Part shown: positions 49,585 through 60,305 of the stretch, one piece after another
How positions within the stretch are numbered: the first letter of the stretch is position 1
How the letters are laid out: each line of letters starts with the position of its first letter
DNA from: Neoechinorhynchus agilis
Lineage: Eukaryota; Acanthocephala
Assembly: GCA_051530055.1 (NCBI GenBank)
Contig: CM121343.1
Coordinates: 1,550,001 to 1,614,000 of the forward strand
Reading direction: 5' to 3'
DNA length: 64,000 nucleotides
The notes under the pieces: generated by a model
What the model was told of the DNA's origin: nothing
Database searches by the model: none
What the model saw: the letters and a program-made list of their open reading frames with translations, nothing else
Program-made: the position numbers and the translations under genes

Positions 49585-49812
49585 CTAGTTTTTATTCCAT
49601 GAACAATGAGCGTATGGTTTCGGGATCTCGAAAATCGTTTTTAACGCATGCAGGTCGAGTAGGTCCCAGTATGGAAATTCGTTGACGGGACAATTAAGAA
49701 TAAATTCGGTTTCTGTGCATATTGGGTAAAAATCGGGATCCGTAAGACTAAGAATGCATTGTGGCACATTCTTACAAAAGTAGTGACGACGCACGCTTTT
49801 GTCGATCCACAC
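49585..49812 (-). CDS. possible coding remnant next to repeat D1
   Basis: The minus ORF reads FCKNVPQCILSLTDPDFYPI and then NEFPYWDLLDLHALKTIFEI, which looks protein-like but matches no family I recognise. It lies just inside the D1 copy at 49955-50035, so it could be part of a larger transposon whose end is D1. Confidence 0.25.
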   Translation of the reverse strand: MWIDKSVRRHYFCKNVPQCILSLTDPDFYPICTETEFILNCPVNEFPYWDLLDLHALKTIFEIPKPYAHCSWNKN

Positions 49813-49954
49813 ATCACCAAAATTATACTTTGACTAACCCGAAGGATTTTCTGTCGATGATTAATTTGTTTAACGTTAAAATCATTCTTTTTGAACGCCT
49901 TCATTTTCCGATGCTTCATTTTTTCGTATACCGACAGTCATGTCTTCAACCTAA

Positions 49955-50035
49955 TAATAACACGTTTTATTTGTTGATTCACAAAGAAGAGAACCCATGT
50001 ACCTTTGGGTCCTCATGAACACTCGAGTTCTGATT
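49955..50035 (-). repeat. dispersed short repeat D1, copy 3
   Basis: The minus strand reads tgttcatgaggacccaaagg, tacatgggttctcttc and aacgtgttattat, matching 12489-12570 and 29970-30045. Confidence 0.65.
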
Positions 50036-50502
50036 GGAAAATGAAACTGGCTATTGATTATAAAGTGGATTACGAGTCCTGGCGGGCGGCAATATTCGGT
50101 TGGGTTGGAAGATCCGTTCTGATGGGAATTGGTGGTTATTGTTCGCAGAAGCGCTTGTAAGGTTGGTTTTTCCTCAGATTCATTTCAGGTTATGATATTC
50201 GAGAAGACTGGGCGGCATGGAAAAGGAGCGTAAGTATAGGGAGGTGCGAAGTCGAAAGAGGAAAAAACGAATTAGGATTACGAGTGTTGTTCTCGTGTGA
50301 AAAGGGAGCGATATGTGGAAGATATTGTGGTGGTAGGGCTGAGAGGCGTTATGAAGTTAGCTGTTCAAATTTATATGCTCTTTTATGAAGAATTTCAAGA
50401 CGGCGGATTAGCGATTTTGAAGTTTGCAAAATACGGGATAACCGTAGGTGAGGGATGGTAAGACAAAGCAGTCATGGCGGTCGATGAGGGCATTCTTATC
50501 AC
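50036..50502. other. gene-free, G-rich + strand
   Basis: Purine-rich, GC-richer stretch (ggcgggcggcaa, ggaaaaggagcg, gggagcgatatg). No ORF of note and no repeat match within the window. Confidence 0.4.
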
Positions 50503-51982
50503 ACTGCAATATTTGAAAAGATAGTTCATCATTGTTTTGTTCGAGTGGAGAAAGTAATTAAATTTAATTAAATTAAATATTTCGATCCTCTATCTTGGAT
50601 CTTCTTTAGTATCTGAAAAACACAAACAGGGATTGTCAATCACTTAGTGTCTAATAATATCCGGCGGAAGTCTCAATCTCAGCTTGAAATCCGACTTGTT
50701 GCCATTGAACGTTTCGAAAGCATCTATGTAGAGGGCTTCCACGATAATTCGATCGAAACGACAATCGTTGCAAACGATGGTAGTCGCACCACTAAAATCG
50801 ATAGTGTGCCCTGTGTTTTTTGCATGGGTCACCGCTGCGGAACTGATGTCCGTATTGCGTGCAATTGATGACCTGTGCTCGTTCATTCGTCGGTTGAAAT
50901 TATTGGTCTTTCCCACATAGACCTGTTCGCAACCGGAACACGGAATTCGGTAGACCGCACCAGATGAGTGTTGGCCATTCTTGGGACATATCAGTCCAAG
51001 TAGATTGCGACCCCTCTTAGTGAATACATCTACTCGTTTGGCCTCACATTCCGATTTGATGATGCGCTCCATTGTATGAAACGAGCGATCATCAGGAAAT
51101 GGCAGCTCGACAAACATCGCTTCCTTTGTTGACTTCGTTTCCTTGTTGAAGGTGTGGCGTACATTCCGAATGCACCGTTCAACAAGATGGAGTGGATAGC
51201 CATATCGACCTGATAGGTATTTCAGGAAGTCAATCTCCTCATTACACAGCCTAGCGTCGCTACAGTGTGTAAGAGCGCGGTGGACCAGTTACCTGATCCT
51301 CGAAATTTTGTATTTGCGAGGTTGGGCTGATGTCCATGGCACAAGGCCCACAGGTATACCTTTCCTTCGGTATACGCTGGTCGTGTATTTTCCACTGGCT
51401 AATCGGTATATCCACACATCCAGGAACGGAAACTTACCATGGTCCTCCTCCTCGATCGTCCACTGAATATTACTGTCCATCCCATTCAGTTCGTGTTGAA
51501 GGCGGTCCATATTCGTCTCCGACGGGTCGATCAACAAGAACGTGTCATCCACATATCTGAACCAGATCTTCACCCCTGTATCGGCGACAAATGTTCGCTC
51601 TCCCAGTGCCGCATATATAGCTCAGCAAGCACATGGGCTAATGGGCTGCCCATCGTTACTCCATCTTTTTGATCATAGTCGATACCGTTGAACTGGAAGT
51701 TGCAGAATCTGGTACAAAACTGCAATAGCTTTCGCCAGTCGCTTATAGTTAACTTCCATTCAGCATTAGTGGACAGGAGTGGAACTGCGAGGTCTATTGC
51801 CACATCCACAGGAATTTTGGTGAAGAGGGAGATCACATCTGCCGACATCATCCTATACTGGGAATTCCAAAATGTTTCCAATCCTTTTCAGATACTGAAG
51901 AAGATCCGAGATAGAGGATCGAAATATTTAATTTAATTAAATTTAATTACTTTCTCCACTCGAACAAAACTGCAATATTTGA
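50503..51982 (-). mobile_element. Penelope-like element (RT + GIY-YIG endonuclease), 5'-truncated, with inverted terminal repeats and target duplication
   Basis: Coding on the minus strand. The RT part has ADVISLFTKIPVDVAIDL, DGVTMGSPLAHVLAELYM and the catalytic WFRYVDDTFLLID. The C-terminal GIY-YIG endonuclease has VYRIPCSGCEQVYVGKTNNF, then NRRMNEHR and HAKNTGHTIDF. This RT-then-GIY-YIG order defines Penelope-like elements. Inverted repeats of about 85 bp flank it (about 50535-50620 and 51886-51968), each with the module CTGAAGAAGATCC-loop-GGATCGAAAT, exact at the right end (51895-51925). The 14-bp direct repeat actgcaatatttga at 50503-50516 and 51969-51982 looks like a target site duplication. 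At about 1.45 kb it lacks the N-terminal region, so it is 5'-truncated and not autonomous. The coding part looks interrupted, so it is a relic. Confidence 0.88.
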
Positions 51983-52204
51983 CATTCCTCTCGTGTTTTA
52001 GTCGCGTCAGCATCCTTAAGCTCATCTTCTAAGAAATATTTTACTCACATTTTTATCTTGTCTTTAAAAACATGGCATTACTAAGCAGTTTGAATGTCTA
52101 AACTTTTGGTTTTGTTTGATGATTGAGTTGGTCATGTTTTTTTATGGATGAAAACATCGAAGTAATTTATTGAATCCGATTGTTCGCGGCAAGACACATT
52201 CATA

Positions 52205-52375
52205 GCTTTTATCAATGTTGTTTTCTGAAAAACTTGTATTTTTTTCTCAAAGCCATTCTGAGAAAGTTCCACGCAGAGGACGAAATATTAATCAAATTAA
52301 ATCAATTTTTTTTATTTCGTCTGACCGATAACAATTCCATAAATTACTTAAATTTTTTCAACGAAGCTCCTTCCA
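52205..52375 (+). repeat. isolated 135-bp satellite unit
   Basis: The sequence around tgagaaagttccacgcagag, acgaaatattaatcaaat and ttttttatttcgtc matches the minus strand of the 12.6-18.8 kb array. A single diverged unit lies about 240 bp from the Penelope-like element. Confidence 0.75.
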
Positions 52376-53063
52376 TAAGTTGGGAATAAAACAAATAGGT
52401 CAACGCCCCCAGAAATGTGGACAGAATTCTTTATTATTTCTTGGATACTCTGCCCTCCCTCCATTAAAGAACACATTATGACTATTTGATTTAAATGAAT
52501 ACTAATAACTTTGCTTTGAAACGCTGAAATTGTATTTTAAACTATTTCCAACTGTATACAATAATATGTTAAGTTCTACGTTGAGTGTTTCCTACGTTTT
52601 ACACCCGGCATTGCCTCTCTGTCCTCACGAATATAACTTTGTTTTAACGTTCAACAGTAAAATCACCGCCAATTCTATAGGACGTTTTGTTTTAATCTAA
52701 TTCCAAATACTTTGAACAACATACTCATAATCGGGGGACTGTTCACCGTTCACGTTGCAGATGGGCTCACTACCACCGACAACAAGTCATTATTTAGTTC
52801 AATTTCCAATACAACATCCATCAAAACGTGTAACCATAATTCCAACCTTCAAATGACTTAAAAACCAGCATCTTTATTTTTCACATTCATTATTCTGTCG
52901 ATCGTTACGTTCACGAATTCTTTATCACTGGATATGAAGGTATTCTTTTTTTCAACAGCTCTTATTCCATAATGATAAAACTTTCAATCCATAACGTTGT
53001 CCAGTTCCAGTCAAATCTTTTCTCGTCTCCGTCAACTTCTTGGCTATTCTCTTCTTTGTTTAT
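52376..53063. other. gene-free stretch
   Basis: AT-rich, with no ORF, repeat or RNA gene I can support. Confidence 0.45.
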
Positions 53064-53571
53064 AACGAGTGGTGTAAGAAGAGATTTTAACGATACGCGG
53101 CTGAATTGTGGGCATATCGCCACTGATTTTGATTAGGAAAGCACTGGCCTCCGCTCAGCTGTGTATCGTTAAAAGATCATCATACATCACTCGTTAAAAA
53201 GGGTAACTTGCTGAACCACGTATATGACGTTAAAATTCCCAAAGCTGAATCGAAGTTTGTACATTCCGTAGTTGTGCTGAAGTGATCAAGTTGACTAAAG
53301 CACCTGATCCCAGCTTGGGTCAAAAGGTTAGAAACCGCTACAGCTGATGATCCACAACCAAAGGGGACGAAATACTGCTGAAAGGAGGAGGAAACTCACT
53401 GATGAGTCCCACCTCCTCGGGAGGTATCTGACGATCCGGAGGGATGTACAAACTTATAACTGTACGGGCATGGCCATTGAGTGCAAACAAGCGCTTCCCT
53501 GGCCAAATCGGTGGGATGTGTGCCCATAATTCAGTTGTGTATTGTTAAAGAATCATCTTACATCACTCGTT
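53064..53571. mobile_element. TIR element (non-autonomous DNA-transposon-like) with hammerhead-like boxes
   Basis: The left end aacgagtggtgtaag extends about 85 bp. It pairs with the right end, whose complement reads aacgagtgatgtaag, then ttctttaac and ctgaattatgggca. A second copy of the right end occurs internally (about 53160-53195), so a ~130-bp palindrome (53064-53195) is embedded in the larger element. The interior (53339-53440) has ctgatga twice (about 53344 and 53399), gggacgaaatac once (about 53364), and cctcctcgggaggt. No transposase is visible. Confidence 0.65.
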
Positions 53572-53873
53572 AAAAAATGCAACTCTCGATTTTCCTTTTG
53601 GTACTTAATCGAAAGTCAAATTCTAGCGAATGAGAGTGATGATAACGCCTTAGACAAATCCTGAAAATTCCGTGAACCTTTCTGTAGTGACTATCCTGAA
53701 TTCAAACCTTGCTTTAATTTGAGCTTTCTTGTTTGTCTTGTAGATAAAGTTTAAAGATTTTGAATTTTAACAGGTTGTCTTCAGCAGAGGTAAGTTTTTA
53801 TAGTTTTTGAATATTGATGAATTTTGGAATATATTCGTTAGTTTTCAATCAGCAGGGACTCTCGACTACATTG

Positions 53874-54263
53874 ATGGGAACAGAGGGATCCAGTAACAAG
53901 AATGAAACGAGATTAGAAGCGGATAACATGGTTGGAGATTTAATGCAATTACGAGTCTCAAAATCATCATATGAACGACCCATTTCTAAATTAGCTGATG
54001 ATGTTGTTCAGTACATTTCATCCCTAGCTCATTTGGTTGAAATGAAACAATGTGAAATAAAACGACTAATGGAAACGATCGAATCTCGTATTATGAAACG
54101 GAAAAGAGTGAATGCGATCAAGCAAAAACAGAATATAAATGTCGCCTTAAAACAATTGTCGGAAATTAAATTTATGGTCAAGCGTATATTATCACTCACT
54201 AGAGGAATTGTTGGCATGCTTCAAGAAATCGATGATTTTTGCAAAGAGCGGGACAAACTTTGA
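53874..54263 (+). CDS. small helical protein, possibly BORC subunit BORCS5/myrlysin-like
   Basis: ATG at 53874 gives a 129-residue protein beginning MGTEGSSNKNE, a good N-myristoylation signal (Gly2, Ser6). The rest is helical: LADDVVQYISSLAHLVEMKQ, CEIKRLMETIES, LKQLSEIKFMVKRILSL, ending EIDDFCKERDKL. BORCS5 is also myristoylated and has a similar order of helices; BORC sits on lysosomes and recruits Arl8. The match is by pattern only and the protein is shorter than vertebrate BORCS5. An in-frame ATG lies further upstream (53814), but an acceptor-like aatcagcag at about 53855 and the myristoylation motif favour 53874. Another coiled-coil BLOC-type subunit is the main alternative. Confidence 0.45.
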   Translation: MGTEGSSNKNETRLEADNMVGDLMQLRVSKSSYERPISKLADDVVQYISSLAHLVEMKQCEIKRLMETIESRIMKRKRVNAIKQKQNINVALKQLSEIKFMVKRILSLTRGIVGMLQEIDDFCKERDKL

Positions 54264-54479
54264 GCAAATCGATCAGTGTGGTTAATACGTCAGTTCTAAA
54301 AACACCCTTAATTTTTAATTCGAATGAGTTTTCCTTATCAATAAGAACGTTGCGTGTTTCAAAGTAAAGCTTGTTCTTTACTAGATCCTGAACACTTTGT
54401 CAGACTTATCTACTTAGCGGCATCCCAGTGAAAAAACTAAGGTATTTAAATGCTTCGGAGACTTTTAAGGAGATTGGAA

Positions 54480-57400
54480 AAAATCCAAAATGTTTGTTCT
54501 TTATAATTGTTTAGGGCTCGCTCACAAACTATTATATGCCTAGACGTCCTTGTCCTCAATTGTCGCCCGAATGCTTGCAGTGTTGCCTCTCAACACTGCG
54601 ATGCTGATATTTTGTATCAGGTATTGACCTGACCTTGCATCGCCGGTTGTAACCTGAAGGCGTCGCTTCAGATCCTTCAGAAGTTGAAGAGCCTCGCTAC
54701 CAAGAGATCCGTAGGTCTCAACCCCAAAAGGTGCAAACACATGGTCCCGGGCTAAATCGAGGTATTTCGCCATTTTCCGTCCTTCCGCCGCGCTCGCTGC
54801 ACCTCCAGCTTGAATTACCGAGAACTTGAGATTGCTGGCTGCGAGTGTATCGACACAAGTGGCGTCCCAGAGGAGGCATTTACCCTCCCGCCACGAAAAT
54901 ACGGTCATCCCATCAGGTCTACGCCCGTCGTCTCGACAGAGGTATAAAGGCTCCAAAATATTGGGGGCATGTACCGTAACAAGTGCCCGGCTCAGCACCA
55001 TGTTAATTTCGGCATGTCGTGCGAATCTACCGGCTGATTTTCTACAGATGAGACCATGACGTTCCGACGAATCCATATTTGCACCGCAGCGGCAACGGTG
55101 GGGATGACACATCGGTAGTCCTAGTCTCATTGAAACTCCGACCCGTACTGCCTCGTTGGAGAGGAGAGTACCCACGGATGCCAGCGGGACCGCATTCAAC
55201 CAAGCACCTGATTCTTTAGTGGAGACTGCCAACAACCTGGCACGGACAACGTCGTCGCTTGAGTCTGATGAGATAGAGCTTCGAACTCTTGCGACGAGAG
55301 GCCTACACAGATTGTTTTTAGCCATTCACAGGTACTTGATCGGAGTTGGTCAGTGTACACCACTCACTGATTCCCTCTTCAAAATGCCTATCAAGAAGAT
55401 AAGTAGATTTCAAAATGAACTGAATTGCGCTTCTGCTTCCCTCATAGGAGCCTAAAAATGCGGGCAGGGATATGTCTGCTGTTTTCCGGATGCCCAACCC
55501 GCCAGAAGATACAGGCAAGGATGCTTGTCGCCATGCCTCTTCTGACAACTGCACATTTAAAACTTGCTCAAGACAGTCCTTCAATCTGTTATTTAGCTTG
55601 CCAAGCTGAACCTCGTGCTTGAAAAACGGCGCAGTGCGTAGAGCATAAAGGAACTTGGGGATGAAGAGGGTATTCTTTATCAAGAACAGAGCCTCGTGTG
55701 ATCCAAGCTCAAAGACCCTATTGCAAAGCACCGATAATTTCTCTAGAAGGCTGTTAATTTCTTGTTCGACATTCCCATCAAAGACGCAACTGCCCAAAAT
55801 CTTAAGCCGGCCAAGGTCGATCATTTCTATCCCGGGTGCAACATTTTCAAAGTCGCACTTTATTTCGTCTTTTGCAGCACCCCTCTCTATATTACAGAAT
55901 AGAATTTCGCATTTTTCTGTGCTCAATTCAATACCTAGCTTACTTGCCTCTATCTTGATTTTCTCCAGGTCACGAAGAACTACCTGGGGATCGCCTCCTA
56001 GCGTAACATCGTCCAGGTACCAGGCATTGAATTCCGCATCACGAGAGTGCGCTAATTCGTTTATTGTGAGCTCGAAACCAATGGGACCTAACGGGTCTCC
56101 CTATTGAACGCCTCTTTCGGAAGGAATGATGTGATCGTTGAATACAAGAGGGGTCGCAGCTCCGTACGAATTTCTAAAATACCCGTAAGCCTCCGGTACG
56201 TGGTCTCTGACAGCTTTTAAAAGCGAATCGCGATTAGCGGAATTGAAGGCGTTCCGGAAATCTAATTTCAGGATCACACAAGGTTTGGCGTTCTCAATAA
56301 CAAATGTACGGAGTGCGTGGACTATGGCTTCCGCCCTACAAGACGTGCAGCAACCTAGTTGAACTGGACAAAGAATTTCAGCAACACGTTCTGATATTCG
56401 CCGAGAAATCACTTTCCCTGCTAGTCGCCTCAATGTAGAGCCGATCGCGATGGGACGAATCCATCAAAAAACAATTCGATCGCTTTGGGGGGCAGGTCGT
56501 CTCCATAAAAAACGCCGACTAACCAAGTCAAGGCGTTCAGGAGAGCATGGGATGGATCACCTACGGAGAAGGACATCATGTCCTTTAGATGCTGAGGCCG
56601 AAGCCCGTCGAGCCCCTGTTGCTGACCCATTTGCGAACGAAGAAACGGCTTTACTAACTACATCAACCGAAAACTCTAACGGGGTGCACGAGGGGATCAT
56701 CTCCGAATATTCTAGGTAATCGGTGGATCGAGGATGTTTCTCTCTGAGAAGTTGGAGAGTTTTCGCATCATCTCTTGCGAATTATAAAAACACGTTTTAT
56801 TAATTTAAGAAAAGCACGATCCACACACTTGCCAGCATCTATCATTGCTGAAGGTGTCTGGATGTCGGATGTTGAGGCAAGGGAGGTGGGACTTATCATT
56901 AAAGGAGTTTTAATGTGCGATCGGAAGCTTTGTACAGGAGATGACCGATTGGGAGTCTTTCCTTGTTCTCCGGTTATTAAGGAAAGATTGGGCTTGGGGG
57001 AAGAAAGACTTTTGGTAGAGGGTGGTAAGAGCGAGGGGAGGGTTGAAAGAGGTTGGGGTTACCGAGGGAAGAGTATTTAGAGATGAGGGAAGAAAATTGT
57101 GGAGGGGTTGAAGAAGACGGAGGGTGTTATTGGAGAAAATGGAGTGGAGGTGGGCGTCGAGGGGAGGGGCTGAAGTCCCGCATATTCTCGCTGAATGGAT
57201 AGCATTGACGGAAAGGGCGATGAAAGTGGGGAAGGCGATTCGTTGGTGGATGATAGAATGTGAACCGCGCCTCTCACATCACCATCGGTGAGTTTAGAAG
57301 ACACTCTCTGGGTCACTGAACGGGTTGAAACTCGACCAGGATTCGGTGGCTTTGAGAAATCTCCCCTAAAAACGCGAGCTTTGCGTAAGACCTCTCCAAA

Positions 57401-58040
57401 GGAGTTGTCGAAGGAGGACACCCAATTTTTGATGAGGGTAACAAGGGACTCGTCAGATGGTACTCTTGCACAAAGTACCAATCTCGGGAATGAGAAAAGG
57501 CGTGTAAAAGATATCTCGGTATTTGTCTCGAGACAGTCGCTCAGCAGGGCTGAATACCTCTTCGCTACATGAAATCGAGCGCCCTTTGGAATCCGCTTCA
57601 GGATGTTTCTGGGCAAAACCCGCACGATCTCCAGCAACGAAGGGGTGCAATGGACGATGTTTTGGATGTTCTGAGGAGGTTCATTCAGCTGAGGAGCAGA
57701 GCTTGCCAGCAGAAGGGTGGGACCAACACATCGAGAATCCTTCGGGCCGTGAGTCCGAAATTCTCCCGATTTCGTAATTTTGATCTGCTTGTCACAAACC
57801 GGGCAATTATGTGTTACGACCTTCGGATCTCCGGCAGCGTTGGCCTCACCTCCCAGAGTACTTGAAATTTCCGTTTGCCGCTTGCTCTCAACCGGTTGTT
57901 CGGATCAAAGTTGATTTTGTGAATTTGCAGCGTCGGTCCTCTCGTGATCCGCGTGATTAACAGGTGGCACGTCGAGGTGGCCTGCGTCAGCAGCGTCGGG
58001 CGTGGGTGGTGCGACGTGCGGCGAATGGTGGTTTGCTGAG
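54480..58040 (-). mobile_element. LINE (non-LTR retrotransposon) with restriction-like endonuclease
   Basis: Read on the minus strand. An N-terminal zinc finger (about 57745-57825: CPVCDKQIKITKSGEF, then THGPKDSRC) is followed by a conserved segment (VRVLPRNILKRIPKGARFHV). The RT begins GLDGLRPQHLKDMM and LKLDFRNAFNSANRDSLLKA, continues to the WYLDDVTLGG catalytic box (about 56010-56025) and the thumb. A Cys/His knuckle (CRCGANMDSSERHGLIC) is next, and an endonuclease of PD-(D/E)xK type with RPDGMTVFSWREGKCLLWDA. The C-terminus is TGDARSGQYLIQNISIAVLR. This layout marks the RLE-bearing LINEs (R2/NeSL/Utopia-like group). Reading frames change several times, so this copy is inactive. It is GC-richer than the host. 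Related 3' pieces lie at 26345-26512 and 63240-63380. Confidence 0.85.
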
Positions 58041-58294
58041 ATAGTTAAGTCCCGAGTGGAGTTGGTTAACATAAGCTAAATCAAAGAATACATTTTGATG
58101 GTGCTCGTTCACATTTTGCAAAGTCCTCAGTTCTTCCTAAAACATTCTTTTTGAGATTTCACACTTAAGATCGTCCACTTTTTACATTATCTGTTGATGC
58201 AATCAAAAACATCGTTGATTGGGTTAATTCTTTTGATAGGCATAACTTTTGTTCAGGTTATGTTTTCGGAAATGTACACTTGGCCGGGCTGTTG

Positions 58295-58420
58295 TAATGA
58301 TAAGGAAAATCTTTATTTCTGATCTTTCGCCGTTTTATGGCTTCTTCAGGAATTGTTTGTAAGTTTTCTCGTGAGGAAGCCATAAAACGGCGAAGGATCA
58401 GAAAGATTTTCTCTATCATT
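58295..58420. repeat. hairpin element H10
   Basis: Inverted arms of about 46 nt (ggaaaatctttatttctgatc..., gccgttttatggc and complements) around a ~31-nt spacer. On the minus strand: ACTTACAAACAATTC, CTGAAGAAGCC, a 7-nt loop and GGCGAAAGATC. Here the stem-loop module falls partly in the arm. Confidence 0.85.
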
Positions 58421-58552
58421 TTTGGAAAACTTGATCAGTCTTACGGTTGGGAAATCAAGTAGAGTTTAACAAGATTTTGTTATAGTAACACGTAAAAATG
58501 ATCAGAGCATGCGACTGGATGTTCCAAGAAAAAATTGTTCATATCTATTTGT

Positions 58553-58637
58553 ATTTTTTGTGATGAGAAGAATAGAGATTGATTTATTAATTCCGTAACA
58601 TAAATCAGTCTCTATTTTTGTCTCATCACAAAAAAAT
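58553..58637. repeat. short-loop hairpin
   Basis: Arms of about 35 nt (tttttgtgatgagaagaata, gagattgatttat and complements) with a ~12-nt loop. The core of the H1/H3/H9 family is absent. It is the tightest hairpin in the window. Confidence 0.8.
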
Positions 58638-58639
58638 GC

Positions 58640-59240
58640 ATAATTTAAGAAATAGGAAATATATAGACTCCAGCATCTTTTGCTCGCTAGCTCTTGTCAA
58701 TTCTTCGTTCAAAATCGAGAAAAAACATTGGACATTTACAACCTTTCAAATAGCACACTTTCGGATTATCTCATCGATTACCTAATTTTAACATAAAAAC
58801 CACTAAGAAAGATGCTAGTAGCTTTGTTTATTGATTCTATAAAATCCAACTCCGATTCCCCGTCGTGGCACCTTGGAAAAGCTAAAGTATGGGACTACCT
58901 AGTAGAGGCCCATCGCTACTAGGGTTGCCGGACAGCTCTGTTTGGAACTCTGAACATTAATGGGAAAAGGGGAGCCACTAGTAGAAGTTCCCAAATGTGA
59001 TCCGGAATCAGTGGAGGTCACAAACCGGCGGACCCCGATAGACCATCGTCTCAACTTTCAGTTTTGCCATAGATCATGTGGATTTCCAATGTTCGTTTTA
59101 TGATGGAAAGCAATACACTCAGGAACCCATCAAGAATTTTTCAAAAATCGGCATAGCCAAAGACGAAACATGCGACCTTCCATTCGACAGTGTTTCAATT
59201 GTCATTTTATTTAAGCAATTTATGCGATTAAGAACAAATG
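58640..59240. other. gene-free stretch with a GC-richer segment
   Basis: 58850-59060 is GC-richer (ccccgtcgtggcaccttgg, gaggcccatcgctactaggg) than its surroundings and may be part of another transposable element. No ORF or match within the window supports a name. Confidence 0.4.
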
Positions 59241-59244
59241 TTTA

Positions 59245-60260
59245 ATAATGGCCAATATTTCGGAGTTTTACTTCTTCAGGGTTCAACAAAACACACAATG
59301 TCGATATGTGAGGGACCGGGGAATGTGATTGGAATTATTGTTTAGGTCTACACCCGGTAAATGATTATTTATTAAAGACGTTTCGAACCTCGTCAGGTTC
59401 ACCATCAGTTCTAAAATATAAGTGGATGGGTAATCATTTCGCTCTCACACGCGCTTATGGTTGATTATGTTGTTTCATTTCGGTTAGCTGTGAAGACAGA
59501 CACGTGAATCAATACTGTTGACGGTGAAAGGGTTTAATAATTGTGAAGGTATTTGAGTCGGTTAAATATTGACCGTGCGTTCTACTTTCGAGTAGATGAT
59601 GAGTTATGTAAGATGAGGAGAGTACACGTTGTTGCATCATACTTTTATTAGTTATTCGAGATTCGTCGCTGATTCCAATGACACCTTTTGTCTGATATCT
59701 TCTTTGTCAGCGCATAGTGGATGCCTAAGTTCAAAACGTCCTTTTGCTCACAGGTAAACGACCTCTTCGTTTTATTAATGAAGCCATTCGGTATTGTCTC
59801 CTTCCTTTCTGCTCGACGAAGCCAATCTCTGTATGATATGTCCTTGATTTTTCTGATTTTACGATCCAAACATTTAACTTTCGCCACAAGCTTTTTCCTT
59901 GCGGTATCTTTTCATCGAATGATTAGCTAACTGAACTGTTTGTCATTGATCATTTGCCTAATTTCTTGTATGCTCATAATCGCCGCCGTTTGCATTTTTT
60001 TCAATTTGACAGTATCTGTACCTGATTTCCGATGTGAGTGTGTCCCGTCTGTATTGAGCTGTGCCTCTATACTTCATTGTTTTAAATGCGGAACCAGATT
60101 GATTACATTCCTTGAGAAATTGTAAATCAACCTTGTAAAGCATGATGCACGTGATATTCCCTTCCACTTGTTTGATTGTTTGAGTCAGAACAAGGTAACT
60201 GAAGAAAATCCACCATCTATCGACAGAAATTAAGATCATTTTAATAGGCAAAAAGGCATA
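59245..60260 (-). mobile_element. second Penelope-like element, fragment (N-terminal region plus terminal motifs)
   Basis: The minus strand at 59648-59887 reads FINKTKRSFTCEQKDVLNLG and IHYALTKK, like the N-terminal region typical of Penelope-like proteins (VLNLGxxFAxxPK). Further 5', around 60095-60140, LQFLKECNQSGSAFK resembles their helical leader. To its left lie terminal-type motifs: the complement of 59251-59280 contains CTGAAGAAGTAAAACTCCGA, and the complement of 59341-59410 contains CTGACGAGGTTCGAAACGTC. No RT or endonuclease is present. The piece is complementary in content to the N-terminally truncated copy at 50.5 kb. It is a decayed, partial copy. Confidence 0.55.
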
Positions 60261-60305
60261 TTTTGTTCTTAATGCCATATATCATTGTCCTCGGGGTAAA
60301 TTTGA

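Noticed and set aside
53339-53440. A functional canonical hammerhead ribozyme
   Set aside because: Box order and available UH/helix I sequences do not give a type I, II or III fold within the single copy; kept only as a finding.
54826-57865. Plus-strand ORFs across the LINE
   Set aside because: They are complements of the minus-strand zinc-finger, RT and endonuclease coding sequence.
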